A DNA stretch of 64,000 nt from Vibrio hibernica (lineage in GTDB: Bacteria; Pseudomonadota; Gammaproteobacteria; Enterobacterales; Vibrionaceae), in contig NZ_VHKO01000001.1 in assembly GCF_015223435.1 (NCBI RefSeq), positions 62,001-126,000 on the forward strand, written 5' to 3'. Positions within the stretch are counted from its first letter, which is position 1; each line of letters begins with the position of its first letter. The translations under genes were made by a program, and so were the position numbers. Below, one piece after another: positions 27,176-36,273 of the stretch. The notes under the pieces are model-generated. The model saw nothing but the letters and a program-made list of their open reading frames with translations. It searched no databases and was not told where the DNA came from.

Positions 27176-30100
27176 TTATTTCTCCTGTCCAGTTTGCGTT
27201 TTATTAGACGGTTGAGCGATTGCTTTTTCTTGATCGTAATCGTTGTTTTCGTCATCTAACCATTTCACGTCTTTCATCTTACGCACTACAACGAATTCAT
27301 CGCGGTTAGAACCCACGGTTCCGTAGTAGTTAAAGCCGTAAGATTGCTGAGCGTAACCCCCAATCATGTGGGTTGGTTTTGGCGTAATACGAGTCACTGA
27401 GTTATGAATACCACCACGTTGCTTGGTGATTTCAGAGCCAGGAAGGTTCACTAAACGCTCTTGCGCGTGATACATCATTACCATGCCTTCTGGTACACGT
27501 TGACTCACAACAGCACGAGCGGTTAGAGCGCCGTTACTGTTAAACGCTTCGATCCAATCGTTATCTTCAATGCCAAGTGATTTTGCATCGTCCTCACTCA
27601 TCCAAACAATTGGACCACCGCGAGACAGCGTTAGCATCAATAGGTTTTCACTGTAGGTCGAGTGGATACCCCATTTCTGGTGCGGAGTAATAAAGTTCAA
27701 CGCTTTTTCAGGGTTGCCATTGCTCTTTCTATTGATTTCGCTTTGTACTGAGCGAGTATCAACCGGCGGACGATACGCTACTAAGCTTTCGCCGAAATCA
27801 CGCATCCATTGGTGATCTTGATATAACTGCTGACGGCCAGACAGAGTACGCCATGGGATAAGCTCGTGTACGTTGGTGTAACAAGCGTTGTAAGACACAT
27901 GTTCATCTTCCAAACCAGACCACGTTGGGCTTGAGATAATCTTGCGAGGTTGCGCTTGAATATCACGGAAGCGAATTTTTTCATCTTCTTTATTCAAGGC
28001 TAAATGAGTGTGGTTGATACCGGTTTTCTCACCCAGTGCCGCCCAAGCTTTTACTGCGACTTGGCCGTTAGTTTCTGGCGCAAGTGACAGGATAACTTCT
28101 GCCGCATCAATGGCACTTTCAATCAATGGGCGACCTTCAGCTGAGCCTTCTGTTTTGGTGTAGTTCAGCTCTTTTAGGAAATCGACTTCAACTTGCGTAT
28201 CCCAGTTGATGCCTTTGCCGCCGTTGCCTTCTTGATCCAAAATTGGGCCGAGTGAAGTGAAACGCTCATAAGTATTTGGATAGTCACGAACCACGGTTTT
28301 TAGGTGTGGCGCCGTTTTACCCGGAATGAGGTCACATTCGCCTTTTTTCCAATCTCTCACATCAAACGGTTGAGCAATCTCAGCGTTTGAATCGTGTTGA
28401 ATTGGTAGCGAAACAAGGTCCGTTTCAACCCCTAAATGGCCAACACAAACTTCAGAGAATTTCTTCGCGATGCCTTTGTAGATTTCCCAGTCACTTTTCG
28501 CTTCCCAAGCAGGATCAACCGCTGCAGAAAGAGGGTGGATGAATGGGTGCATGTCTGAGGTGTTCATGTCATCTTTTTCATACCAAGTGGCAGTAGGAAG
28601 AACGATGTCTGAGAATAAACAGGTGCTCGACATACGGAAATCTAGTGTTACCACGAGATCAAGCTTGCCTTGTGTGCCTTGGTCTTTCCATTCAATTTCT
28701 TCAGGCTTAACCTTACCTTGTTGGCCAAGATCTTTACCTTGAATGCCGTTTTCAGTACCCAACAAGTATTTCAGCATGTATTCGTGACCTTTACCTGACG
28801 AACCTAATAGGTTTGAACGCCAAATAAACATGTTACGAGGGTAGTGGTCTTCAGGTTGTTCAGCGGCAAACTTGATGCTGCCATCTTTTAAGTTTTTCAC
28901 CATGTAATCTTCAGAACTTAAGCCTTCTGCTTTGGCTTTCTCAGCCACATGCAGCGGGTTAATATTGAATTGTGGTGATGATGGTAACCAGCCCATGCGT
29001 TCTGCTTTCACGTTCATGTCGAGTAAGCTTTCGCTGTAACGCGACTTGTCGGCAAGCGGAGAAAGAAGATCGTTCGAATTAACCGTTTCATAACGCCATT
29101 GGCTTGAGTGGTTGTAGAAGAACGACGTACCATTCATATGGCGAGGCGGTTTCTGCCAATCTAGACCGAAGGCAAGAGGTTGCCAGCCAGTTTGTGGGCG
29201 CAGTTTTTCTTGACCAACATAGTGCGACCAACCGCCGCCACTTTGACCAACACAACCACAGAACACCAACATGTTGATAATGCCACGGTAAGACATATCC
29301 ATGTGGAACCAGTGGTTTAAGCCAGCGCCAACAATAACCATTGAACGGCCGCGAGTTTTCTCGGCGTTTTCACCAAATTCACGAGCAATTTTGATGATTT
29401 CAGCGCGATTTACACCAGTAACAAGTTCTGCCCAAGCAGGAGAATACGCTTTCACTTCATCGTAAGTGGATGCGCAGTTCTCATCATTCAGACCACGATC
29501 AATACCGTAGTTCGCCATGGTTAAGTCGTAAACGCTGGTGACTAAAATCTCGTTACCTTGTGCATTGGTAAGGCGTTTGGCTGGCAATTTATGCTGAATA
29601 ACATCGTTCAATTCAACATTTTGGAAATGCTCGCTTGGCAGGCCACCAAAGTATGGGAAACCAACACTGACGATTTCATCGTATGAATCCACAAGGCTCA
29701 AACGCAGGTTACGTTCTTGGTCAGTTTTGCCATCTTTTTGTTGAAGATTCCATTTTCCATCTTCACCCCAGCGATAACCGATTGAACCTTGCGGCGCAAT
29801 CAATTCACCTGTCGCTTCATCAATCGCAATGGTTTTCCATTCAGGATTGTTATCTTGGCCAAGGTTATCGACTAGATCAGAAGCACGCAGCTGACGACCC
29901 GCAACAAAAGTACCATCTTCGCGTTTTTCAAGTTCAACCAACATTGGCATGTCGGTGTATTGTTGAGTGTAATTTTTGAAGTATTCAACTTGGCGCTTGG
30001 TGTGGAACTCGGTCAACAAAACGTGGCCCATTGCCAATGCCATTGCACTGTCGGTGCCTTGTTTTGGATTTAACCAATGGTCACATAATTTTGCTACTTC

Positions 30101-30958
30101 AGCGTAATCGGGCGTTACTGCAACCGTTTTGGTGCCTTTGTAACGAACTTCCGTAAAGAAATGCGCATCAGGAGTACGCGTTTGAGGAACATTTGAGCCC
30201 CACGCGATGATATATGAAGAGTTATACCAATCGGCTGATTCAGGAACATCGGTTTGCTCGCCCCATGTCATTGGTGAGGCTGGTGGTAAATCGCAATACC
30301 AATCGTAGAAGCTTAAGCACGTTCCGCCGATAAGAGAAAGGTATCGTGCGCCTGATGCGTAAGACACCATCGACATAGCAGGAATTGGAGAGAAGCCAAC
30401 GATTCGGTCCGGGCCATGTTCTTTCGCAGTATGAACGTTTGCTGCGGCAATGAGCTCATTAGCATCGTCCCAATTAGCACGGACAAAACCGCCACGTCCA
30501 CGGGCTTTTTTGTATTGCTGCATTTTGGCTGGATCGGAAGTGATTGATTTCCAGGCATCCACTGGATCGGGATGCTGTAGCTTCGCTTCTTGCCAAAGTT
30601 GTAACAGGCGTTTGCGAATCATTGGGTATTTCACGCGGTTGGCACTGTAAAGATACCAAGAATAACTAGCACCACGAGGACAACCACGAGGTTCATGGTT
30701 AGGGAGATCTGGACGAGTTCTAGGGTAATCGGTTTGTTGTGTTTCCCAAGTCACTAAGCCATTTTTAACATAGATTTTCCAGCTACATGAACCGGTACAG
30801 TTAACCCCGTGAGTGGAGCGAACAATCTTGTCATGTTGCCAACGACTACGATATCCATTTTCCCAATCGCGGTTAGAATCCATCGATTGGCCGTGGCCAT
30901 TTGAAAAGGTTTCACCTAGCTGCTTAAAGTAACGAAACCGGTCAAGAAATTTGCTCAT
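27176..30958 (-). CDS. narG: respiratory nitrate reductase alpha subunit NarG
   Basis: 1260 residues, close to E. coli NarG (1247). NarG is the catalytic molybdenum-bisMGD subunit, reducing nitrate to nitrite in the cytoplasm. The N-terminal FS0 cluster motif THGVNCTGSCSWKIYVKNG, with a further Cys in EPRGCPRGASYSWYLYS, is intact. The signature YCDLPPASPMTWGEQTDVPESADWYN contains the region of the Mo-ligating Asp. There is no Tat signal, as expected for the cytoplasmic enzyme. A GAGGAG ribosome site lies 11 bases upstream, and an FNR box lies 105 bases before the start. Confidence 0.96.
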   Translation of the reverse strand: MSKFLDRFRYFKQLGETFSNGHGQSMDSNRDWENGYRSRWQHDKIVRSTHGVNCTGSCSWKIYVKNGLVTWETQQTDYPRTRPDLPNHEPRGCPRGASYSWYLYSANRVKYPMIRKRLLQLWQEAKLQHPDPVDAWKSITSDPAKMQQYKKARGRGGFVRANWDDANELIAAANVHTAKEHGPDRIVGFSPIPAMSMVSYASGARYLSLIGGTCLSFYDWYCDLPPASPMTWGEQTDVPESADWYNSSYIIAWGSNVPQTRTPDAHFFTEVRYKGTKTVAVTPDYAEVAKLCDHWLNPKQGTDSAMALAMGHVLLTEFHTKRQVEYFKNYTQQYTDMPMLVELEKREDGTFVAGRQLRASDLVDNLGQDNNPEWKTIAIDEATGELIAPQGSIGYRWGEDGKWNLQQKDGKTDQERNLRLSLVDSYDEIVSVGFPYFGGLPSEHFQNVELNDVIQHKLPAKRLTNAQGNEILVTSVYDLTMANYGIDRGLNDENCASTYDEVKAYSPAWAELVTGVNRAEIIKIAREFGENAEKTRGRSMVIVGAGLNHWFHMDMSYRGIINMLVFCGCVGQSGGGWSHYVGQEKLRPQTGWQPLAFGLDWQKPPRHMNGTSFFYNHSSQWRYETVNSNDLLSPLADKSRYSESLLDMNVKAERMGWLPSSPQFNINPLHVAEKAKAEGLSSEDYMVKNLKDGSIKFAAEQPEDHYPRNMFIWRSNLLGSSGKGHEYMLKYLLGTENGIQGKDLGQQGKVKPEEIEWKDQGTQGKLDLVVTLDFRMSSTCLFSDIVLPTATWYEKDDMNTSDMHPFIHPLSAAVDPAWEAKSDWEIYKGIAKKFSEVCVGHLGVETDLVSLPIQHDSNAEIAQPFDVRDWKKGECDLIPGKTAPHLKTVVRDYPNTYERFTSLGPILDQEGNGGKGINWDTQVEVDFLKELNYTKTEGSAEGRPLIESAIDAAEVILSLAPETNGQVAVKAWAALGEKTGINHTHLALNKEDEKIRFRDIQAQPRKIISSPTWSGLEDEHVSYNACYTNVHELIPWRTLSGRQQLYQDHQWMRDFGESLVAYRPPVDTRSVQSEINRKSNGNPEKALNFITPHQKWGIHSTYSENLLMLTLSRGGPIVWMSEDDAKSLGIEDNDWIEAFNSNGALTARAVVSQRVPEGMVMMYHAQERLVNLPGSEITKQRGGIHNSVTRITPKPTHMIGGYAQQSYGFNYYGTVGSNRDEFVVVRKMKDVKWLDDENNDYDQEKAIAQPSNKTQTGQEK

Positions 30959-31062
30959 CCGGGGGATCTCCTCATCAGGTTTTTCACCTGTAGTTATATG
31001 TATTTAGTGAATGTTGACATTGGTCATCTCTACCAGAATAGGGAGCATAAGATGGCGAGATA

Positions 31063-31076
31063 TTGATTTTGATCAA
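31063..31076. promoter_or_regulatory. FNR box of narGHJI
   Basis: TTGATTTTGATCAA is a perfect match to the FNR consensus TTGAT-N4-ATCAA. It lies 105 bases upstream of narG, fitting anaerobic activation of the operon. Confidence 0.85.
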
Positions 31077-31272
31077 TAAGTACTTTGTTTATGTTAGGAA
31101 CTAGAAGTTATCTACCTCCAATTGATTATGCTTAAGTTTTAGTTAAATCATTGTTTAATAGGTTATTTTTGGTTTTGTTGGCATGAGGTAATGATGGGCG
31201 AAGATGAGGGGACTATTGAGGGGTATAAGGAATTTAAGCTTGATAAACGATACCGTGTCCTGAAAAACGAAT

Positions 31273-31302
31273 ACATGCTAAACAAGGACATGCTAAACAA
31301 GG
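31273..31302. repeat. tandem duplication of 15 bases
   Basis: ACATGCTAAACAAGG occurs twice without a gap (31273-31287 and 31288-31302). It directly abuts the hairpin after narK. Confidence 0.8.
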
Positions 31303-31336
31303 ACAGCTTGATCGATAACAATCAAGCTGTCTTTTA
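31300..31336. terminator. hairpin after narK, possible terminator
   Basis: GACAGCTTGAT / ATCAAGCTGTC is a perfect 11-bp stem. TTTT follows on the plus strand, but the minus-strand tail is poor in T, so its efficiency for narK is uncertain. Confidence 0.55.
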
Positions 31337-31340
31337 TAGT

Positions 31341-31364
31341 CAGAAACCAGAAACCAGAAACCAG
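31341..31364. repeat. 7-bp tandem repeat
   Basis: CAGAAAC is repeated three times plus a partial CAG, just downstream of narK on the minus strand. The copy number could vary between strains. Confidence 0.7.
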
Positions 31365-31395
31365 GAATCAAAACTAAAAGTTAGAAACCTGTGAC

Positions 31396-32790
31396 TTATT
31401 TCTTCTCATAACGACCATAGACCGCCCAAGTCAAAATAATACACACAAGGTAAAAGCATAAGAAAACTTTCATGGCACCAATCGGCGATCCAGTCAGTGC
31501 TAGAGACGTACCAAAGGCTTTAGGGATAAAGAACCCACCAATTGCGCCAATGGCAGAGATAAAACCTAATGCTGCGGCTGAATCTTTAACTGCTCGTACT
31601 TGCGCTTTTTCTTCGTTACCACCATTTTCACGCAGCATCCTTTCAACCGTTAATTGTCTAAATACCACAGCAATCATTTGGAAAGTTGAGCCACTTCCTA
31701 AGCCAGCCGTAGCAAATAACAACATAAAGCCAATAAAGAACAATTTGAAATTACCGTTGGCCGATGCTTCTCCCGGTAAAAAATAGAATATTGAAGCTGT
31801 AAATATAGCCATCAATATAAAGTTTACTGTGGTGACTTTTATCCCTCCAAGCTTATCGGATAATGCACCGCCCACAGGTCGCATTAATGCACCTAATAAT
31901 GGGCCTAAGAATGCGATATGAATAATATCTACCGTTGGGAATTGGGTTTTGGTTAACATCGCAAAGCCTGCAGAGAAACCAATAAACGAGCCAAATGTCA
32001 ATAAATATAAGAAACTCAACACCCACATATGAGGGCGTTTTAATACTGGCAATTGTTCTGAAATAGACGCTTTAGCAGTGGCAATATCGTTCATGCCAAA
32101 CCATGCCGCTAAGGTGGTTATAATGATAAACGGAACCCAAATGAGAGGCGCGTTTGCGAGCCATAACATGCTGCCGTCGGGTTGTTGAGAGCCAGAAACA
32201 AAGAAGCTAAAGATCCCCAGAGAAACTGCAAGTGGTGCAAATAATTGCATAACACTCACGCCAAGATTGCCTAAGCCACCATTTAAGCCCAGCGCACCAC
32301 CTTGTTTATGTTTTGGGAAGAAAAAACTGATGTTTGACATGCTTGATGCAAAGTTGCCACCCGCAAAACCACACAGTAGGGAAATTAAGACAAAAATAGA
32401 ATAAGGCGTATTGGAATCTTGAACCGCGATGGATAGCCAAATGCATGGCACGGCAAGGAAGGCGGTTGTGAAGGCGGTCCAACGACGTCCTCCTACAATG
32501 GGAACCATAAACGAATAAGGAATACGCATGATCGCGCCGGAGGCAGAAGGTAATGCGGTTAACAAAAACAGCTGATCGGTAGTAAAAGTGAATCCAACTC
32601 GATTAAGGTTGATAGAAACGGTGCTAAACATCATCCAAACACAAAAAGAGAGCAATAAACAGGGAATAGAAATCCATAAATTCTTACGTGCAATATGTTG
32701 GCCTTCTTCTTGCCAAAATTTTGGGTCTTCCGGTACCCAATTGGTTAACACTTTGCTTATATTTTTATTCTTATGAATGGTCGATTCCAT
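31396..32790 (-). CDS. narK: nitrate/nitrite transporter NarK
   Basis: 464 residues, a 12-helix major facilitator protein. Family features include the Arg in IMRIPYSFMVPIVGGRRW (substrate-binding arginine region) and the nitrate signature GFAGGNFASSMSNISFFFPKHKQGGALGLNGGLGNLG. It imports nitrate, or exchanges it for nitrite, for the cytoplasmic NarG. It lies between narGHJI and narXL and is transcribed away from narX. An FNR box lies 64 bases upstream of its start codon. Confidence 0.94.
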   Translation of the reverse strand: MESTIHKNKNISKVLTNWVPEDPKFWQEEGQHIARKNLWISIPCLLLSFCVWMMFSTVSINLNRVGFTFTTDQLFLLTALPSASGAIMRIPYSFMVPIVGGRRWTAFTTAFLAVPCIWLSIAVQDSNTPYSIFVLISLLCGFAGGNFASSMSNISFFFPKHKQGGALGLNGGLGNLGVSVMQLFAPLAVSLGIFSFFVSGSQQPDGSMLWLANAPLIWVPFIIITTLAAWFGMNDIATAKASISEQLPVLKRPHMWVLSFLYLLTFGSFIGFSAGFAMLTKTQFPTVDIIHIAFLGPLLGALMRPVGGALSDKLGGIKVTTVNFILMAIFTASIFYFLPGEASANGNFKLFFIGFMLLFATAGLGSGSTFQMIAVVFRQLTVERMLRENGGNEEKAQVRAVKDSAAALGFISAIGAIGGFFIPKAFGTSLALTGSPIGAMKVFLCFYLVCIILTWAVYGRYEKK

Positions 32791-32853
32791 TTCAAAATCC
32801 TTTACTAAGTTTGAAAATAGCCGCTAGCTTTGATCTATTTTCAAGAAGACTTT

Positions 32854-32867
32854 TTGACTCATATCAA
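32854..32867. promoter_or_regulatory. FNR box of narK
   Basis: TTGACTCATATCAA matches TTGAT-N4-ATCAA at 9 of 10 defined positions. Its centre is about 70 bases from the narK start codon, so a transcription start near 32819 would put it at the -41.5 class position. It lies in the narK-narX divergent region. Confidence 0.72.
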
Positions 32868-33086
32868 TGGAATGGCTGTTTTCTAGTGGCATAGAGGTGA
32901 CATCAATCCTATAGTGGTAGTATTTATGTGGTTATTATATTGTTTATTATTAATAAGTTAAGTTTCATTGCCGCTGTTGGAATATGAAAACATGATGTGG
33001 TGGATATTAAGTGATACCTACAAATGGTTATATGGTTCTATCTCAAAAAGCATAAAATATGACCTTATTGTTTGTGAAAGATTGCC

Positions 33087-34949
33087 ATGAAGCCAATTCG
33101 ATTAAAGAAAGTTCAATTAAAGAAAGCTAAATCAAAGCAAGTTCAGCTAAAACAAACGCCTGCTAGTCCTTTTTGGAACCCATTTTCACTCGTCAGTAAA
33201 GTGTCTTTATCGATGTTAGTGATCACGGTATGCGCGATCATCGGCATGTCGGTTTCTGCATGGGTTGCCAATAGTATTCAGGGGAATGCCCATGCGATTA
33301 ACCGAATTGGTTTTATGCGGATGCAGAGCTTTGAATTGCTATCATTAGTGCCATTTAATAAACAGACAGCAGACGTGCTCTTTGCTATCGATAAGAAAAG
33401 CCATTCCCAATTTTTAGAAGATTATATCCATGAACGTGGCCTTTCAGACGAATATAAAAAGGTACATCGTTATTGGTTAGAGAGTGTTAAACCGGCTTTG
33501 CTTGAGGTGAGTAATTCAGATGAAGCAAGGCAAGTTATTACTCAATATGTGATCCAATTAGATCAATTAGTGCACCTAATTGATAAAGAAACTGAGCATC
33601 GTTTATGGATTTTAAAATCCTTACAGACCACGTTTATCATTTTATTACTGCTGATTTTATTGGTTAACGTCATTCATTTACGCAACCGTATTTTTCATCC
33701 TTGGCGTCAATTATTGACTATGGCGTTTGAGTTAAAAAATGGCCGTTTACAATCTCGATTTCCTGTTAATAATAAAAAAGATGAGTTAAATCAACTGGGT
33801 ATTATGTTTAACAGCATGGCAGATAAGCTCGAGAGTATGTATTCCAGCTTAGAAACCTTGGTGGAAACCAAAACGGAGAGTCTTACTCATAAAAATAAGT
33901 TGCTCGATTTTTTGTACCGTTCCAGTGGGGTTTTAATTCTAGACAACAGTGAACGCTATTGTGCTTTATTTTCTCCAATAGTATTTGAGCTTAGAGATAT
34001 CACTGGTTATCAAAATATTACTTTAGAAATTGCGGATTACCATAAGTCGGGCAATTGCCAAGTGATTTCAACTGTGCAGCATCAAAGGCCAGAAAACTGC
34101 GTCGATCATAATTGTGATGCCTGTTTTTTCTCGATATCTGAACGATTACCGAATTCTTCCGGTGACGTTAAGGTTTGGGAACTGGAGGATGGATTACGCA
34201 GTTATGGCACTTTAAAGATTGAATTTTTGAATGACCAAGCCGCTTCAGAAGATGATTTACAGCTGATTGATACGTTAAGTAAACAAATTACTCGTTCATT
34301 AGCTTCTAAATACCAAGAACATTTAAATAGTGAATTAATGTTAGCCAATGAGAGAGCGACGATTGCTCGTGAATTGCATGATTCCATTGCCCAATCTTTG
34401 TCTTGCATGAAGATCCGTTTGAGCTGTTTGCAAATGCAAAATAGTAATTTTACCGATGATCAAAAAATCTTGGTAAAAGAAATGCGTCAGGAAGTGGATA
34501 TGGCATACACCCAACTGCGTCATTTGCTGGCAACGTTCAGGTTGAAATTAACGGAGCCTGGTTTATTAGCCGCATTGGAAAATACGGTTGAAGAATTTAA
34601 TGAGAAATTAGGTTTAATGATCAACCTAAACTTTAAAGTGCCCGCCAATAGTATTTCTTCTCATCAAGCTGTCCATATTGTGCATATCGTTCGTGAAGCA
34701 TTATCCAATATTTACAAACATGCAAATGCGAGCATTGTTCATATTGATGCTAAATATGATGTTAGTAGCCAAAAAGTCGCGGTCACTGTAACGGATAATG
34801 GTCGAGGTATGAATACAATCACCGAGCCCAAAAATCACTATGGTCTCACTATTATGAGAGACAGAGCCAAGTCGTTACCCGGTCAACTCAATATTGAGTC
34901 AAAACAAGGAATAGGGACTCGTATTAATATTGAGTTCTCGCCACAATAA
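33087..34949 (+). CDS. narX: nitrate/nitrite sensor histidine kinase NarX
   Basis: 620 residues. A lysine-rich N-terminus precedes helix one (about 37-60). The periplasmic part starts with the P-box (INRIGFMRMQSFELL, about 71-85), the nitrate-binding element of NarX/NarQ. Helix two (about 176-196) leads to a HAMP domain, a central module with a Cys cluster (C324, C337, C343, C346) and the HisKA_3 H-box IARELHDSIAQSLS with phospho-acceptor His431. The ATPase part has VREALSNIYKHANAS and DNGRGM. It phosphorylates NarL. NarQ is an alternative name, but the pairing with narL and the Cys-rich centre favour NarX. Confidence 0.9.
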   Translation: MKPIRLKKVQLKKAKSKQVQLKQTPASPFWNPFSLVSKVSLSMLVITVCAIIGMSVSAWVANSIQGNAHAINRIGFMRMQSFELLSLVPFNKQTADVLFAIDKKSHSQFLEDYIHERGLSDEYKKVHRYWLESVKPALLEVSNSDEARQVITQYVIQLDQLVHLIDKETEHRLWILKSLQTTFIILLLLILLVNVIHLRNRIFHPWRQLLTMAFELKNGRLQSRFPVNNKKDELNQLGIMFNSMADKLESMYSSLETLVETKTESLTHKNKLLDFLYRSSGVLILDNSERYCALFSPIVFELRDITGYQNITLEIADYHKSGNCQVISTVQHQRPENCVDHNCDACFFSISERLPNSSGDVKVWELEDGLRSYGTLKIEFLNDQAASEDDLQLIDTLSKQITRSLASKYQEHLNSELMLANERATIARELHDSIAQSLSCMKIRLSCLQMQNSNFTDDQKILVKEMRQEVDMAYTQLRHLLATFRLKLTEPGLLAALENTVEEFNEKLGLMINLNFKVPANSISSHQAVHIVHIVREALSNIYKHANASIVHIDAKYDVSSQKVAVTVTDNGRGMNTITEPKNHYGLTIMRDRAKSLPGQLNIESKQGIGTRINIEFSPQ

Positions 34950-34961
34950 AAAGGTATTGCT

Positions 34962-35615
34962 ATGGAATTACAACACAACGATAAATCGACCATATTATTA
35001 ATTGATGACCACCCAATGCTATGTGGTGGTGTGAAGCATTTGATTGAGATGAATGGCAAGATGCAAGTTGTAGCAATGGCTCACACTGGTGTAGATGGTG
35101 TAGCCTTGGCAAAGGAGCATGATCCGGATCTTATTTTATTGGATCTTAATATGCCTGAGATGAACGGGTTAGAGACTTTGCGTGAATTACGAAACTGCCA
35201 TTTATCGAGCCGAGTCGTGGTGTTTACGGTCTCGAATTATAAAGGTGACTTAACCAATGCAATTAAGTTAGGTGCAGATGGCTATTTACTAAAAGACATG
35301 GAACCAGAAGAATTAATAAAGGCAATTGATCAAGCTTGTAATGGTCAAATGGTATTAAGCCCAGAAATGGCCCCAATTTTAATGGAAGGCTTACGCAGTA
35401 AAAAAGAAGCGCCACGCGGAGTGGATAGTTTAACCAAGCGAGAGTTTCAAACCTTAAAGTTGGTTGCAACAGGCATGACGAACAAGATGATTGCTCGTAA
35501 ACTTGGCATTGCGGAAGGGACGGTGAAAGTTCATGTTAAAAGTTTGCTTAAAAAACTGAATTTACGTTCACGCGTAGAAATGGCTGTGTGGGTACATGAA
35601 GAAAAAGTATGTTAA
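34962..35615 (+). CDS. narL: nitrate response regulator NarL
   Basis: 217 residues. The receiver domain has the acidic pair in ILLIDDHPML, the phosphorylation site Asp61 in DLILLDLNMPEMNG, and Lys in GYLLKDMEPEEL. The C-terminal LuxR-type helix-turn-helix reads LTKREFQTLKLVATGMTNKMIARKL, then GTVKVHVKSLLKKL. It lies 12 bases after narX with a short GGTATT leader, so the two are cotranscribed. NarL would activate narGHJI and narK with FNR, though clear paired heptamer boxes were not recognised. Confidence 0.9.
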   Translation: MELQHNDKSTILLIDDHPMLCGGVKHLIEMNGKMQVVAMAHTGVDGVALAKEHDPDLILLDLNMPEMNGLETLRELRNCHLSSRVVVFTVSNYKGDLTNAIKLGADGYLLKDMEPEELIKAIDQACNGQMVLSPEMAPILMEGLRSKKEAPRGVDSLTKREFQTLKLVATGMTNKMIARKLGIAEGTVKVHVKSLLKKLNLRSRVEMAVWVHEEKVC

Positions 35616-35638
35616 TCAACGGCTAATTAAAGAATATA

Positions 35639-35670
35639 GATCCTAGCATTTGCTCTTAAATACTAGGATC
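35639..35670. terminator. hairpin between converging narL and mgsA
   Basis: GATCCTAG / CTAGGATC is a perfect 8-bp stem, extended by ATTT / AAAT across single-base bulges. There is no strong T tract, so it is a probable rather than certain terminator. Confidence 0.55.
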
Positions 35671-35679
35671 GAATTAATT

Positions 35680-36135
35680 CTAAATTCTATCGTTTAAATA
35701 GGCTTGATAGTCTGGGATTTCGATATCAACTTCTTGCTCAAGTAACTCAGAATTAAACAAGAACTTAGCGGTAGCTCGATTGGTAGCAACTGGAATGTTC
35801 CAGACAGAGGCGATACGCAGTAAAGCTTTAACATCAGGATCATGCGGCACTGCATTTAATGGATCCCAAAAGAAAATCATCATATCAATTTTGCCTTCAG
35901 AGATTAATGCACCAAGTTGTTGATCACCTCCCATCGGACCACTGATTAAACTCTTAATGGCTAATCCTGTTTCTTTACTTAACATATTACCTGTGGTGCC
36001 TGTCGCGTATAAAAAGTGACGCTGTAGCTTTTCTTTGTTCTCAATTACCCAACGTAAAAGTTCTGGTTTGTAGTGATCATGCGCGACCAGAGCAATATTT
36101 TTATGGGCCGGCATGGTACGAATGATTTTTTGCAT
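35680..36135 (-). CDS. mgsA: methylglyoxal synthase
   Basis: 151 residues, the family length. It converts dihydroxyacetone phosphate to methylglyoxal and phosphate, a bypass used when sugar phosphates build up. Motifs are [14 protein letters not shown] with the catalytic His, ATGTTGNM (phosphate binding), [14 protein letters not shown] with the catalytic Asp, and [20 protein letters not shown]. It is a cytoplasmic enzyme, transcribed alone on the minus strand. Confidence 0.95.
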   Translation of the reverse strand: MQKIIRTMPAHKNIALVAHDHYKPELLRWVIENKEKLQRHFLYATGTTGNMLSKETGLAIKSLISGPMGGDQQLGALISEGKIDMMIFFWDPLNAVPHDPDVKALLRIASVWNIPVATNRATAKFLFNSELLEQEVDIEIPDYQAYLNDRI

Positions 36136-36273
36136 TATGAGTATCCTAACTGAGTAATAATAAGTATTGGCTACTGAGCAGCATAAGTGAAACCTGAAAT
36201 AAAAAATAGATGCTGAGTTATTAATTCTTAATTACTTGATGATTAAGCGTTGATAACCTTTGAATATCAATAA

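Larger units (their letters stand above)
30959..31395. other. intergenic region between narG and the end of narK
   Basis: It holds the narG promoter and FNR box (31063-31076) near narG, then tandem repeats and a hairpin near narK. A 67-codon frame (31191-31394) crosses these repeats and is not convincing as a gene. No clear NarL heptamer pair was recognised. Confidence 0.5.

Noticed and set aside
31191-31394. 67-codon open frame between narG and narK
   Set aside because: It is made largely of tandem repeats and a hairpin, with no ribosome site and no recognisable protein.
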